Below, piece after piece: positions 16,826-27,402 of a DNA stretch of 64,000 nt; the first letter of the stretch is position 1, and every line of letters starts with the position of its first letter. The notes beneath the pieces are model-generated. The model saw only the letters and a list, made by a program, of their open reading frames with translations. It searched no databases and was not told the DNA's origin. Made by a program: the position numbers and the translations under genes. Source of the DNA: Streptomyces piniterrae (GTDB lineage: Bacteria; Actinomycetota; Actinomycetes; Streptomycetales; Streptomycetaceae); NCBI RefSeq assembly GCF_005048155.1, contig NZ_SUMB01000017.1:1-64000 (forward strand), in the 5' to 3' direction.

Positions 16826-17115
16826 CGGACCATCCCGCGCCGGGTGAGGGATAAATGCCGGATTCGTGACATCGACATGCGCTATTGCCCCCGCTTTTCG
16901 TGACCGACCCGACCGCGCTCCGTTCTCGGGCGCATACGTTCCGTCCATGGTGCCGCTACCGGAGGAAAGCGGAAGCCGAATAAACGGCTTTGGCCGAATT
17001 CCGCGACTGAATTCGGCTCGATGTTCGGTCGCGTCGAACTGGCGGCCGGGCGCTGCGGTGGTGCCGAGCCGACGTGGTCGCCCGCCGCCTCGGACGACCC
17101 CCTCGGACGACCGCC

Positions 17116-17403
17116 TCAGACGAACGACCGCTCCGGCATCGGCACTTCCACGCCGTCGAGTTCCAGCGTGCAGTGCGGCCTGGACGGGACGAGGTGCGGC
17201 TCGCGTACCCGGACGCGGAGCGGGCGGGCGGGGTCCTCGGGGAGTTCGGCGCGCAGCACGGTCATCCCGCGGCCGTGCGCCTTCCGGTAGGCGACCACCT
17301 TGCCGTCGACCAGGAGCTCGATCTCGCCGTCTCTGCCGGGCCCGACGTGCACGGTGATCGAGTGGTCGCCCCGGTCCAGGTGGAAGTGGTGGCTGTGCCC
17401 CAT
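17116..17403 (-). CDS. small conserved hypothetical protein
   Basis: A 95-residue protein with a His-rich start (MGHSHHFHLDRGDHSITVHV) followed by beta-rich sequence (GEIELLVDGKVVAYRKAHG, CTLELDGVEVPMP). The N-terminal histidines could bind metal. Function unknown. It is divergent from the M50 protease gene at 17523. The stretch 16826-17115 between it and the Crp-like gene shows no convincing gene. Confidence 0.7.
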   Translation of the reverse strand: MGHSHHFHLDRGDHSITVHVGPGRDGEIELLVDGKVVAYRKAHGRGMTVLRAELPEDPARPLRVRVREPHLVPSRPHCTLELDGVEVPMPERSFV

Positions 17404-17522
17404 GACGCACCTCCCGCAGTGCCGTCCGTACGTCCCAGTGTCCCCCCTCGCCCCGCTTCGTACCCGCCGAGCTGCACCGATGCGCGCTTCGCGAGCGACA
17501 ATTGTGGTGGATGGGAGACGCG

Positions 17523-18743
17523 ATGAACGGCTCGGTCCGTGTCGGACATGTGGTCGGGGTCCCGTTGCGCATGCACTGGAGCGTGCCGCTGCTGGTGGTC
17601 CTCTTCGCGTACGGGCTCGGCCGTCAGACCCTGCCCGCATGGACGCCGGGGCGCTCGGACGCCGTCTACGCGCTCGCCGGCGTCGTGGGTGCCGCGCTGC
17701 TGATGGGCAGCCTGCTGCTGCACGAGACGGCACACGCCGCGACCGCCCGGCGGAAGCAGATCTCGGTCCAGGACGTGACGCTGTGGGCCCTGGGCGGCAT
17801 CACCAGGATGGGCCGGCCGCAGACCGCGAAGGCGGCCTTCGTGGTGGCCGTCGCCGGGCCGCTGGCCAGCCTGGTCATCGGCGGCGCCGCGCTCGGCGCG
17901 GGCTTCGGGCTGCACACGCTGGCCGGCTGGGCGGCGGTGCCCGGCGTCGTCCTGATGTGGCTCGGCTGGGCGAACCTGTTCCTGGGCGTCTTCAATCTGC
18001 TGCCGGCCGTGCCGCTCGACGGCGGGCGGGTGGTGCAGGCGCTGCTGTGGTGGCGTACCGGAGACCGCGACCGGGCGGAACTGGCCGCTTCCCGGAGCGG
18101 CCAGGTCATCGGCCTGCTGATGGTGGCCCTCGGCTGGATATCGGTGCTGCGCGGGTCGCCGGGCGGGCTGTGGATCGTCTTCATCGGCCTGTTCATCATG
18201 GTCGTGGCCGGGGCGGAGCGACGGCGCACCGCGTTGAACACAGCGCTGCGGGACATCCGCGTCGCCGAGGCCATGTCCAGCCCGGTGGACACCGGCGCCG
18301 ACTGGCTGACCGTCCAGCGGTTCATCGACGAGGTGGCCGTGCGGGCCCGTCATTCCGTCCTGGCGCTGCTCGACTTCGAGGGCCGTCCCAGCGGGATCGT
18401 GCAGGTGGGAAGGCTCGCCGGGATACCGGGACCGCGCCGCGAGACCCTGCGGGTGCGCGAGGTGGCGACACCGCTGTCCCAGTGCGCGGTCGCCGCGCCG
18501 GACGATCTGCTGAGCGAGGCGATCGACAAGCTCAGCCTGCGCACCGGTATGCGGATCCTCGTCGTGGACGGGGGGCGGCTGGCGGGGATCGTCACCGGGA
18601 AGGACATCTCCCGGCTGATGCAGCGGCACACCCTGGGCGGCAGGCGGCCGGACGGCAGCCGTTCCGAGGACACGTGGTCCGACGGCAGGCGGACCGATGA
18701 CGACGGGACCGGGACCGGAACCGGTGACGACGGGACCCGCTGA
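17523..18743 (+). CDS. site-2-protease-like (M50) membrane metalloprotease with CBS domains
   Basis: A 406-residue membrane protein. The M50 zinc site is LLHETAHAA (HExxH at about 67-71) and the second metal motif is NLLPAVPLDGGR. About six membrane segments span residues 18-235. Two CBS motifs (about 240-385) follow on the cytosolic side, then a low-complexity Asp/Gly/Thr tail. This resembles the actinobacterial Rip3-type intramembrane protease, which cleaves membrane-bound regulators and may sense adenylates through CBS. The start at 17523 follows GGGAGAC. It precedes a PP2C phosphatase gene and may be in one transcript. Confidence 0.9.
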   Translation: MNGSVRVGHVVGVPLRMHWSVPLLVVLFAYGLGRQTLPAWTPGRSDAVYALAGVVGAALLMGSLLLHETAHAATARRKQISVQDVTLWALGGITRMGRPQTAKAAFVVAVAGPLASLVIGGAALGAGFGLHTLAGWAAVPGVVLMWLGWANLFLGVFNLLPAVPLDGGRVVQALLWWRTGDRDRAELAASRSGQVIGLLMVALGWISVLRGSPGGLWIVFIGLFIMVVAGAERRRTALNTALRDIRVAEAMSSPVDTGADWLTVQRFIDEVAVRARHSVLALLDFEGRPSGIVQVGRLAGIPGPRRETLRVREVATPLSQCAVAAPDDLLSEAIDKLSLRTGMRILVVDGGRLAGIVTGKDISRLMQRHTLGGRRPDGSRSEDTWSDGRRTDDDGTGTGTGDDGTR

Positions 18744-18759
18744 GCGCTCTGGAGGTCTG

Positions 18760-19518
18760 ATGCGGTACGTAACGGTCACTGCCCTGAGCCACCCCGGGCT
18801 GATCCGCGAGCACAACGAGGACAGCCTGGTGGCCGGTCCGTGGACGCTCTGCGGCACCGTGACGGAGAACCCGCAGACGCTGGTGTTCCCGCTCGGCAGC
18901 CCGCTCGTCGTCGCGGTCGCCGACGGCATGGGCGGGCAACCAGGCGGCGAGGTGGCCAGCGCGCTCGCCGTCCGGCATCTGGCGTCGTACGGCCCGACGC
19001 TGGACAGCGAGGAGGCCGTCCGGGACGCCCTGAAGCTCTGCAATCACGCGGTGTACGCGGCCGCCGAACGCGATCCGACGCTGCTCACCATGGGCACCAC
19101 GGTCGCCGGCGCCGTCGTGCTGCCGGACTCGCTGCTGGTGTTCAACGTCGGCGACAGCCGCGTACTCGACGCCACGTCGGACGGGCTTCGCCAGGTGAGC
19201 GTGGACGACAGCCCGCCGCTGCCGCCGGGGCGGCGCACCACCTCGCTGGTCACCCAGTCGCTCGGCGGCTCGGACCGGTACAGCGCCATCACCCCGCATG
19301 TCACCACGTCCCCACTGGCCACCGGCTGCCGCTACCTGGTGTGCACCGACGGCCTGACCGACCCCGTACCGGAGGACGCCCTCGACGGCCTGCTGCGGGC
19401 CCACGACGACGGCCGGGCCGCCTTCGAGCTGTGGAAGTCCGCCATCGAGGCGGGCGGCCCCGACAACATCACGCTCGCCCTGATCGGCGTCGGCGGCACC
19501 TCGGACACACTCGGCTAA
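18760..19518 (+). CDS. PP2C-family protein Ser/Thr phosphatase
   Basis: A 252-residue soluble phosphatase. The metal-binding motifs are REHNEDS, VADGMGG, VGDSR and GPDNIT, all the expected Asp/Gly positions. No membrane segment or sensor domain. The ATG has a GGAGG at ideal spacing, 16 nt after the M50 gene, so co-transcription is likely. It could oppose the Ser/Thr kinase at 23188, or control a sigma/anti-sigma switch. Confidence 0.92.
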   Translation: MRYVTVTALSHPGLIREHNEDSLVAGPWTLCGTVTENPQTLVFPLGSPLVVAVADGMGGQPGGEVASALAVRHLASYGPTLDSEEAVRDALKLCNHAVYAAAERDPTLLTMGTTVAGAVVLPDSLLVFNVGDSRVLDATSDGLRQVSVDDSPPLPPGRRTTSLVTQSLGGSDRYSAITPHVTTSPLATGCRYLVCTDGLTDPVPEDALDGLLRAHDDGRAAFELWKSAIEAGGPDNITLALIGVGGTSDTLG

Positions 19519-19527
19519 CCTGGGGGA

Positions 19528-20643
19528 ATGGGCGGTGACTTGATCACCGTGTTCCTCTGCGGTGATGTGATGCTCGGCCGCGGCGTCGACCAGATCCTCC
19601 CGAACCCCGGCGACCCCGCGCTGCGGGAGTGGTACGTCCGCGACGCCCTCGACTACGTCGCGCTGGCCGAGGCCGCCAACGGCCCCATCCCCCGCCCGGT
19701 CGACTTCTCCTGGCCCTGGGGGGACGCGCTGCGGGTGCTCGACGACGTCGCGCCCGCCGCCCGGGTGATCAATCTGGAGACCAGCGTCACCGCGGACGGA
19801 ACCTTCGCTCCGGGCAAGGAAGTCCACTACCGGATGCACCCCGGGAACGTCCGCTGCCTGGCCGCCGCCCGCCCCGACGTCTGCGTGCTGGCCAACAACC
19901 ATGTCCTGGACTTCGGCCACCGCGGACTGGACGAGACGCTGGACACCCTGGCGGGCGCGGGGCTGCGGACGGCCGGCGCGGGCCGGGACGCGGACGCGGC
20001 GGCCCGGCCGGCGATCGTCCCCGTCGAGGGCGGCCGCCGGGTCGTGGTCCTCTCCTTCGGCATGCCGTCCAGCGGCATTCCGGGCTCCTGGGCCGCGACC
20101 GCCGACCGGGGCGGGGTCGACTACGTGGCCAGGCCGTCGGACAGCGCCGCGGCCGGGATCGTCGGCCGCGTACGCGAGGTGAAACGACCGGGCGACATCG
20201 CGGTGGCCTCGGTCCACTGGGGTTCCAACTGGGGCTACGAGGTGCCCCGTGACCAGGTCGCCTTCGCACGTGCGCTGATCGACGGCGGAGTGGACGTGGT
20301 GCACGGGCACTCCTCGCACCATGCCCGCCCCCTGGAGGCGTACCGGGGAAAGCTCATCCTCTACGGGTGCGGCGACTTCATCGACGACTACGAGGGCATC
20401 ACCGGCTATGAGCAGTACCGCGACGACCTGCGGCTGCTCTATCTCGTCTCGCTGGAGCCGGACACCGGCCGCCTCGCCGACCTGCGGATCACGACGTTGC
20501 AGGCGTGGCGGATGCGGCTGCGGCACGCGTCGCACGAGGACGTGCTGTGGATGCGCGCGCTCCTGGACCGGATCGGCTCCGGGTTCGCCTCGCACATCGA
20601 TCCCGGGCCGGAGGGCGACGCGCTCGTGCTGAGGCCGTCATGA
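19528..20643 (+). CDS. CapA-family metallophosphatase-like protein
   Basis: A 371-residue member of the CapA (polyglutamate capsule) family, which has a calcineurin-like metallophosphatase fold. Typical motifs are FLCGDVMLGRGVD at the start, INLETSVT, VLANNHVLDFG and VHGHSSHHARPLEAY, which hold the metals. No signal peptide is visible, so it may act in the cytoplasm. It begins 9 nt after the PP2C gene and seems part of the same operon. Real substrate unknown; capsule genes are not nearby. Confidence 0.88.
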   Translation: MGGDLITVFLCGDVMLGRGVDQILPNPGDPALREWYVRDALDYVALAEAANGPIPRPVDFSWPWGDALRVLDDVAPAARVINLETSVTADGTFAPGKEVHYRMHPGNVRCLAAARPDVCVLANNHVLDFGHRGLDETLDTLAGAGLRTAGAGRDADAAARPAIVPVEGGRRVVVLSFGMPSSGIPGSWAATADRGGVDYVARPSDSAAAGIVGRVREVKRPGDIAVASVHWGSNWGYEVPRDQVAFARALIDGGVDVVHGHSSHHARPLEAYRGKLILYGCGDFIDDYEGITGYEQYRDDLRLLYLVSLEPDTGRLADLRITTLQAWRMRLRHASHEDVLWMRALLDRIGSGFASHIDPGPEGDALVLRPS

Positions 20644-20678
20644 GGGCCCGGGTGCCGCTTCAGGGCCCCGGTGCCGCT

Positions 20679-21323
20679 TCAGGTCCCTGGTGCCGCTTCG
20701 CCCGTGTCATCCGCTTCGTTCGCTTCGTCCGTGTCGCCGCGAGTGGACCCGAGCCGGTTGACGACCTGCACCACCCCGTCCACGCTGGCGCAGAGCCGCT
20801 CCACGATGGGGATCAGGCTGCTGCGCTCCACCGTGCCGCTGATCGTCACCGTGCCGTCGGCGACATCGACGGTGAGGGCGGACGGCGCCAGCCCCAGGGT
20901 GCCGATCAGGATGTCCTCCAGGATCTCCTCCTGGATCGCCCGGTCACGCCGCAGGAACAGCTGCATCAGGTCACGGCGGCTGATCACTCCGATGAGCCGG
21001 CCGGAGTCGTCGACCACCGGCAGCCGCTTGATCTTCTTCTCCTCCATGGTCCGCGCCGCCCGGACCGCGCTCCACTCGGGCCGGGCCACGATGGCCGGGC
21101 TCGACATCAGCGCTTCGGCGGTGCTGGGCCCCCGCTCCCCGGTATGCCTGCGCAGCAGATCCGCTTCGGACACCACACCCACCGTCCGCTCGTCCTCGTC
21201 GACGACCGGCACGGCGGTGATGCCGTATTCGTCGAGCAGCCGGGTGATCTCCTTGAACGTGGTGCCGGGCTGGACGACCACGGCGTTCGGCGTCATCAGA
21301 TCGGCAACGCTGCGATGCCTCAT
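20679..21323 (-). CDS. CBS-pair and BON domain protein
   Basis: A 214-residue protein. Two CBS motifs (about 1-60 and 75-130, with DLMTPNAVVVQPGTT and ALMSSPAIVARPEW) form a pair that usually binds adenine nucleotides. A BON domain follows (about 140-195, with GTVTISGTVERSSLI), which usually contacts membranes or other macromolecules. The tail is acidic. It is convergent with CapA and resembles the hypoxic CBS proteins of actinobacteria. Between 21324 and 21605 I see no gene. Confidence 0.9.
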   Translation of the reverse strand: MRHRSVADLMTPNAVVVQPGTTFKEITRLLDEYGITAVPVVDEDERTVGVVSEADLLRRHTGERGPSTAEALMSSPAIVARPEWSAVRAARTMEEKKIKRLPVVDDSGRLIGVISRRDLMQLFLRRDRAIQEEILEDILIGTLGLAPSALTVDVADGTVTISGTVERSSLIPIVERLCASVDGVVQVVNRLGSTRGDTDEANEADDTGEAAPGT

Positions 21324-21605
21324 CGCCGGCCATCCCTTCGCGGCAGCGGGTCTCCCGTCCGTACGCCTGCCTCCGCACCGCGTGCCCGCGGTGTGCCGAC
21401 GGCGTAGTCACGAGCGTGCACCGCCCGGCCGGCCCGCGGGTAGGGCCGAGCGGGACCACGCGGGAGGACATGCCCCGGACGGACCACCGGACCGGCGCGC
21501 GCCGATCACCGGCGGTGTACTTGACGCACACCACTCGACCCACAGAACCCGACGCGCAGAACTCAACGCACACAAGTAGTGGCCACCGAGCGAGGGGAGC
21601 GGTCC

Positions 21606-23096
21606 GTGTCGCCCTCGGATGCCGCCGACCGCCCGGCCCCGCCGGACCGGATGTTCGACCGGGAGGCCGAGTGGGACGACCTGCTGCGCTTCGTGTGCGA
21701 CACCCGCCGGGGCGCCACGCTCGGCCTCGTCTCGGGACAGCGCCGGTACGGCAAGACCTATCTGCTGGAGGCGATGGTCAAGGCCACCGGCGGTTTCTAC
21801 TTCGACGGCCAAGCCGCGGCCGAGGCCGAGTCGCTGCGCCGCCTCGCCGACCGCCTCGCCGAACACACCCGGGCGCCGCAGCCACCCCGCTGGCACCGCT
21901 GGGAGGACGCCCTCGACGCGCTGCTGGCGCTCGGCGACGAGGGCCCGGTCCCCGTGGTCATCGACGACTTCCCCGACCTCGTCGGCCAGAGCCCCGCGCT
22001 CCCCGCCGTCATCCACAGCGCCTACCGCCGGCTGCGCACGGAGCGACCGGAGAACCGCACCCGGCTGATCCTCAGCGGCGGCATCCCCTCCATCGTGACC
22101 CGACTCTTCTCCGGCCCTTCCTCGCTGCACGACCTCGCCGGTCTGGAACTCGCGGTGCGGCCCTTCGACTTCCGGACGGCGGCCCGGTTCTGGGGCATCG
22201 ACGACCCCCGGCTCGCGGTGCAGGTGCACGCCGTCGTGGGCGGAACTCCCGCCTACCGGGGCGACTTCGTGTGCGACGACGCGCCCGCCGGCCCTGACGA
22301 CTTCGACGCCTGGGTGTGCCGGACCGCCCTCAATCCGCGGGTGCCCCTCTTCTGGGAGGCGCGCCATCTGCTGGAGGAGGAGGCGGACCACGCGGACCGG
22401 GCGCTGTGCCACTCGGTGCTGGTCGCGATCGCGTCCGGCTGCGCCACCCGCGGCGAGATCACCGATTGCGTCGCGGGCTCGCTGAACGACGTGTCCCATG
22501 TCCTGGTGGTGATGCAGAACCGCGGTCTGCTGCACGGCGAGCCGGACGCCTTCCGGCCGGGCCTGACGCGCTATCGCATCGCGGAGCCGCTGCTGGCCTT
22601 CGAGCACGCCGTCGCCTGGCCGCACCGCGTCGCACTGGAGCAGGAGGACGTCGCCGAGGCCTGGCGCCGGGCCCGCCGCGTCTTCGACGCCGCCGTGGTC
22701 GCACCGCACTTCGCCCAGCTGTGCCGGAACTGGGTCCTCGGGTTCGCCGCCCCGGACACCTTCGGCGGCGCCCCCGAAGAGGCCGTACGCGGCACCGTCC
22801 CCGATCCCGCGCGGCACACCAGGCTCGATGTCGACGTGGCGGTACGCGGCATGACCGACGGCCGGCCCGGGGTCCTGCTGTCGCTCGGACTCGCCCGCTG
22901 GAACGAGACCATGGGCGCCGATCACCTGGACCATCTGCGCCATATCCGCTCCGTCCTCGCCGCCTCCGGCGAGGACACCAGCCAGGCCCTCCCGGCCTGC
23001 TACAGCGCGACCGGCTTCACCCCGGAACTCCACGCGGCGGCGGCCAGGAACGAGGTCCTCCTGATCGACGCGGACAGGCTGTACGGCGGCGAGTGA
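21606..23096 (+). CDS. archaeal-type ATPase (PF01637-like) with DUF234-like C-terminus
   Basis: A 496-residue ATPase of the STAND-related MNS family. Walker A is SGQRRYGKTY (about 43-52), Walker B PVVIDDFPDL. The C-terminal half has a winged-helix region (ATRGEITDCVAGSLNDVSHVL) and a restriction-endonuclease-like DUF234 region. I prefer the GTG at 21606, which has GAGGGGAGC upstream, over the GTG at 21579. Such ATPases are often mobile or conflict-related, but no partner gene is visible. Confidence 0.78.
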   Translation: MSPSDAADRPAPPDRMFDREAEWDDLLRFVCDTRRGATLGLVSGQRRYGKTYLLEAMVKATGGFYFDGQAAAEAESLRRLADRLAEHTRAPQPPRWHRWEDALDALLALGDEGPVPVVIDDFPDLVGQSPALPAVIHSAYRRLRTERPENRTRLILSGGIPSIVTRLFSGPSSLHDLAGLELAVRPFDFRTAARFWGIDDPRLAVQVHAVVGGTPAYRGDFVCDDAPAGPDDFDAWVCRTALNPRVPLFWEARHLLEEEADHADRALCHSVLVAIASGCATRGEITDCVAGSLNDVSHVLVVMQNRGLLHGEPDAFRPGLTRYRIAEPLLAFEHAVAWPHRVALEQEDVAEAWRRARRVFDAAVVAPHFAQLCRNWVLGFAAPDTFGGAPEEAVRGTVPDPARHTRLDVDVAVRGMTDGRPGVLLSLGLARWNETMGADHLDHLRHIRSVLAASGEDTSQALPACYSATGFTPELHAAAARNEVLLIDADRLYGGE

Positions 23097-23187
23097 CCGG
23101 CCGGTTGCGTGGGTCACCCGGGGGAACCCGCCCGCGCCCCACGACGTCTTCCGGCGTGTTGGCGGTGGCGGTCCGTGGAGGAGCCCG

Positions 23188-24771
23188 GTGGAGCACAGGA
23201 TTTTGGGGCAGCGCTACGAGCTGGTGGAGCAGCTCGGGCACGGCGGTATGGGCACGGTCTATCGGGCCGTCGACCGCCGGTTGCGCCGCACCGTCGCCGT
23301 GAAGACGCTCTCCGCCGAGCTGGCGCTGCAGCCCGAGTTCCTGGCGCGGTTCCAGCGCGAGGCGCATGCCGCCGCCGCGCTCAACCACCCCGGCGTGGCC
23401 ACCGTTCATGACGTGGGCGAGGACGCCGCGGGCGGTGCCGCCGAGCCCTATCTGGTGATGGAGTACGTGGCGGGCCGGACCCTCAGCCAGGTCCTCGGCG
23501 ACGGCACGCTCCCGGTGGCGCAGGCCGTCGACATCGTGGGCCAGGTGCTGGAGGCCCTGGAGCACAGCCACCGGCACGCCATCGTGCACCGCGACATCAA
23601 GCCCGCGAACGTCATGCTCACCGGCACCGGCACGGTCAAGGTCGTCGACTTCGGCATCGCGAAGGCGCTCAGCGAGGTGGCCACCCGGCTGACCGGAACG
23701 GGCGTGGCGGTCGGCACTCCCGCCTATCTCGCCCCCGAGCAGATCAACGGAGCCGAGACCGACCACCGTACGGACCTGTACGCCGTGGGCTGTCTGCTGT
23801 ACGAGCTGCTCACCGGCCGTCCCCCGTACACCGGGGACTCGCCGTTCTCCGTGATGCACCAGCACCTGGCGGCGGAACCGGTGCCGCCCTCGCGGCTCCG
23901 CCCGGAGCTGCCGCCCGCGCTGGACGAGGTGATCGCACGGGCGCTGCGCAAGAGCCGGGCGGACCGCTTCCCGGACGCCTCCGCGATGAGGACGGCGCTC
24001 GACGCGGCCTCCCGGGCCGCCGCACCGGCGGCCCCGGTGCGTACCCCCACCACGCTCGACCCCGCCGCGGGGGCGATCACCCCCATGGCGGCCGACTCTC
24101 CCGACTCTCCCGACTCCCCGGCGCCTTCCGGGAGGGAGCGAGCCCCGAAGCCCGCCCGTCGGGGACCGGCGCGCGTGGTGTTCCGGCCGACCGCCGAGGG
24201 TGCCGTCGCGCTGCTCGGCTGCTTTCTCTCGGTGATGGTTTCCCGGTCCGACATGATCGAGGTCGGCCAGTTCTCCCGGGTCGCGCTGCTCGCCGGCATC
24301 GCGGGGGCGGTGTTCCTCCTGTGGTCGGCGCGGCTCGCGTGTGCGGTGGCGTGGGGGCCGGTGGCGGAGGCGGTGGCCGCGTGGTCGGAGCTGGCCCGCG
24401 GGTACGTCGGCTGGGACACCCGCTATGTCATCGTCGCCCTGGTCCTGGGCGCCGTCGCCGCCCTGTGCTTCGCCGCCGGGTACCGGGACGAGCGCGGGGG
24501 CGGGTTCGCGCTGGTGGCGTGCTGGTTCACCGGACTGACCTCGGTCTGGTTCTTCCTCGACGACCTGGACAAGATCGGCGTCTTCTACGTCCTGCTGCTG
24601 GGGGTCACGCTCGCCATCGGCGCGCAGGCGCTGGCCGCACGTATCCGAAGGGCGTCCGCGGAACGCGCCGCTGAGCTGCACGATCGCGCCGGTGTCGGCG
24701 AGGTCTCCGGGGCGCGTGGCGCCAGCGAGATGCGCGATGGCGCGCAGCGTGGTGCCACCATGGCGCCGTAG
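23188..24771 (+). CDS. membrane Ser/Thr protein kinase without PASTA domains
   Basis: A 527-residue kinase. The Gly-rich loop is LGHGGMGTVY, the ATP lysine AVKTL (Lys39), the catalytic loop IVHRDIKPANV (Asp136) and the metal motif VVDFGIAKA (Asp154); the kinase domain ends near 265. A Pro/Ala/Ser linker follows, then at least four membrane helices (about 330-495) and a short cytosolic tail. It has no extracytoplasmic sensor domain, so it may sense membrane state. GTG start with GGAGGAG upstream. It may pair with the PP2C at 18760. Its 3' end overlaps the operator repeats of the next gene. Confidence 0.93.
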   Translation: MEHRILGQRYELVEQLGHGGMGTVYRAVDRRLRRTVAVKTLSAELALQPEFLARFQREAHAAAALNHPGVATVHDVGEDAAGGAAEPYLVMEYVAGRTLSQVLGDGTLPVAQAVDIVGQVLEALEHSHRHAIVHRDIKPANVMLTGTGTVKVVDFGIAKALSEVATRLTGTGVAVGTPAYLAPEQINGAETDHRTDLYAVGCLLYELLTGRPPYTGDSPFSVMHQHLAAEPVPPSRLRPELPPALDEVIARALRKSRADRFPDASAMRTALDAASRAAAPAAPVRTPTTLDPAAGAITPMAADSPDSPDSPAPSGRERAPKPARRGPARVVFRPTAEGAVALLGCFLSVMVSRSDMIEVGQFSRVALLAGIAGAVFLLWSARLACAVAWGPVAEAVAAWSELARGYVGWDTRYVIVALVLGAVAALCFAAGYRDERGGGFALVACWFTGLTSVWFFLDDLDKIGVFYVLLLGVTLAIGAQALAARIRRASAERAAELHDRAGVGEVSGARGASEMRDGAQRGATMAP

Positions 24772-24833
24772 GTGCCACTTCGACGCCACGATGGCTTGCG
24801 ATGGCGCCATCATGGCGTTACGGTAGTGCCATG
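24736..24833. promoter_or_regulatory. phased TGGC/GCCA repeats, likely ribbon-helix-helix operator
   Basis: ATGGC half-sites start at 24791, 24801 and 24812, about 10-11 bp apart, with a perfect palindrome GATGGCGCCATC at 24800-24811 and a near palindrome GGTGCCA-CCA-TGGCGCC at 24751-24767. Further copies occur at 24736 and 24826-24832. The array ends at the ATG of the ribbon-helix-helix gene, which fits autoregulation by cooperative binding. Confidence 0.6.
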
Positions 24834-25367
24834 GATCTGACGCCCTACGTCGACAACCTCCGGCATGAGCTCGCGGTCGCCGCGGATGCCGGTGGGGACG
24901 AAGCCCGTGCCCTGGCCGAGCGGCTGACCGCGCCTTTGGAGTCGGCCGCCCGGCTGACCTTGCTGAACGCGCTGTCCGCCGCGATGGGTGAGGTCACCCG
25001 TGATCTGGTGCCGGGCTCGGTCGACGTACGGCTGCGCGGGCTGGATCCGGAGTTCGTGGTGACACCGCCGCCGGGGTACGAGGCGTTCGAGGAGGAGGCC
25101 GGGGAGCCCGAGAGCGCCCCGACGCCTGTGCCGGCGCCTGTGCCTGTGGCGGATGCCGAGGAGGGCGGCACCGCGCGTATCAACTTCCGGCTTCCGGCTC
25201 ATCTCAAGGCCCGGGTCGAGGAGGTCGCCGGCCAGGAGGGCCTGTCGGCCAATGCCTGGCTGGTGCGGGCGGTTGCCACTGCGCTGGAGCAGCCCGGTGA
25301 GCGGGCTCGCCCGGCGGCCGGCCGCCGGGCCCGCGGGCAGCAGGGCTTCACGGGCTGGGTCCGCTAG
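24831..25367 (+). CDS. ribbon-helix-helix (HicB/Arc-like) DNA-binding protein
   Basis: A 178-residue protein. The N-terminal part (about 1-95) is helical and of unknown function, then a Pro/Val/Ala hinge (about 97-110). The C-terminal part carries a ribbon-helix-helix (ARINFRLPAHLKARVEEV, then GLSANAWLVRAVATALE) and a basic tail. It is likely the repressor of its own operon with the DUF4097 and ABC genes. The phased repeats upstream are a good operator candidate. No toxin partner is visible. Confidence 0.82.
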   Translation: MDLTPYVDNLRHELAVAADAGGDEARALAERLTAPLESAARLTLLNALSAAMGEVTRDLVPGSVDVRLRGLDPEFVVTPPPGYEAFEEEAGEPESAPTPVPAPVPVADAEEGGTARINFRLPAHLKARVEEVAGQEGLSANAWLVRAVATALEQPGERARPAAGRRARGQQGFTGWVR

Positions 25368-25446
25368 CCCGGCACCACACACCCACTTATCCACTCACCC
25401 GCCTGACCGGCGGGAACGCAGACATAGCCAGGAGGACGGGACAGCC

Positions 25447-26307
25447 ATGCCAAGTTTCGACACGCCCGAACCGATCGTCGCCACCCTCGAATTCGACTGC
25501 GGCTCGGTCCGGATCATCGCGAGCAACCGCACCGACACGGTCGTCGAGGTGGTGCCGAGCAATGACGCCGACGAGGCCGACGTACGGGCCGCGGAGCAGA
25601 CCAAAGTGACCTGCTCGGGCGGCGAGTTGCTGGTCAAGGGGTCCAAGAAGCGCTCCCTGTTCGGTAAGAGCGGCTCGATCGACGTGACCGTCGAGCTGCC
25701 GACCGACTCCGACGTCCTGAGCGTGTCGTCAGCGGGGACGCGGCTGGCGGCTCCCATGGCGGACTTCCTCTGCGAAGGCCGCCTGGGGCAGTGCCGGCTC
25801 AAGACCTCGGTCGGCGCCATCCAGGTCGATGAGGCGGCAGCCGTCGATCTGCGGACCGGCCACGGCCGCATCGGCGTGGACCGCGTGACGGGAGACGCCG
25901 AGCTCGTCGGGGCGGGCCGGGTCGAGATCGGTGAGGTCGCGGGCGCGGCGAGCGTCCAGAACGGCAACGGGGAGACCGTGATCGGCGAGATCACCGGCGA
26001 CCTGACGGTCAAGGTGTCCAACGGCGCCATTTCCGTGGACACCGCGCATGCCTCGGTCGACGCCAAGTCCGCCAACGGTGACATCAGGATCGGCGATGTG
26101 ATGCGCGGTCAGGTCACGCTGCAGGCCGCCATCGGCGATCTGGAGGTCGGCATCCGCAAGTCGACCGCCGCCTGGCTCGACGTCCACACCCGGGTCGGCC
26201 GTGTGCACAACTCCCTCGGGGAGTCCGAGGGCCCCGGCGACGCCGCCAACAAGGTCGAGGTACGCGCCAACACCGGCGTCGGCAACATCACCATCCGCCG
26301 CGCCTGA
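25447..26307 (+). CDS. DUF4097 beta-strand repeat protein
   Basis: A 286-residue protein made of beta-strand repeats with recurring Gly/Asp turns (DLRTGHGRIGVDRVTGD, GNGETVIGEITGDL, SANGDIRIGDV), the DUF4097 (adhesin-like) beta-solenoid family. No signal peptide or membrane segment. Function unknown; family members often sit by ABC exporters and regulators, as here. ATG with AGGAGGAC upstream, 79 nt after the ribbon-helix-helix gene. Confidence 0.88.
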   Translation: MPSFDTPEPIVATLEFDCGSVRIIASNRTDTVVEVVPSNDADEADVRAAEQTKVTCSGGELLVKGSKKRSLFGKSGSIDVTVELPTDSDVLSVSSAGTRLAAPMADFLCEGRLGQCRLKTSVGAIQVDEAAAVDLRTGHGRIGVDRVTGDAELVGAGRVEIGEVAGAASVQNGNGETVIGEITGDLTVKVSNGAISVDTAHASVDAKSANGDIRIGDVMRGQVTLQAAIGDLEVGIRKSTAAWLDVHTRVGRVHNSLGESEGPGDAANKVEVRANTGVGNITIRRA

Positions 26308-26412
26308 CCACCCGACCACCTGACCTGACCACCTCAGCGGCGGCTCCCGGCCACGCGATCCGCCGCTCCTCGCACACCAAACCACACCCCACAGCACTCT
26401 CCGAGGAGTGTC

Positions 26413-27398
<986 letters not shown>

Positions 27399-27402
<4 letters not shown>

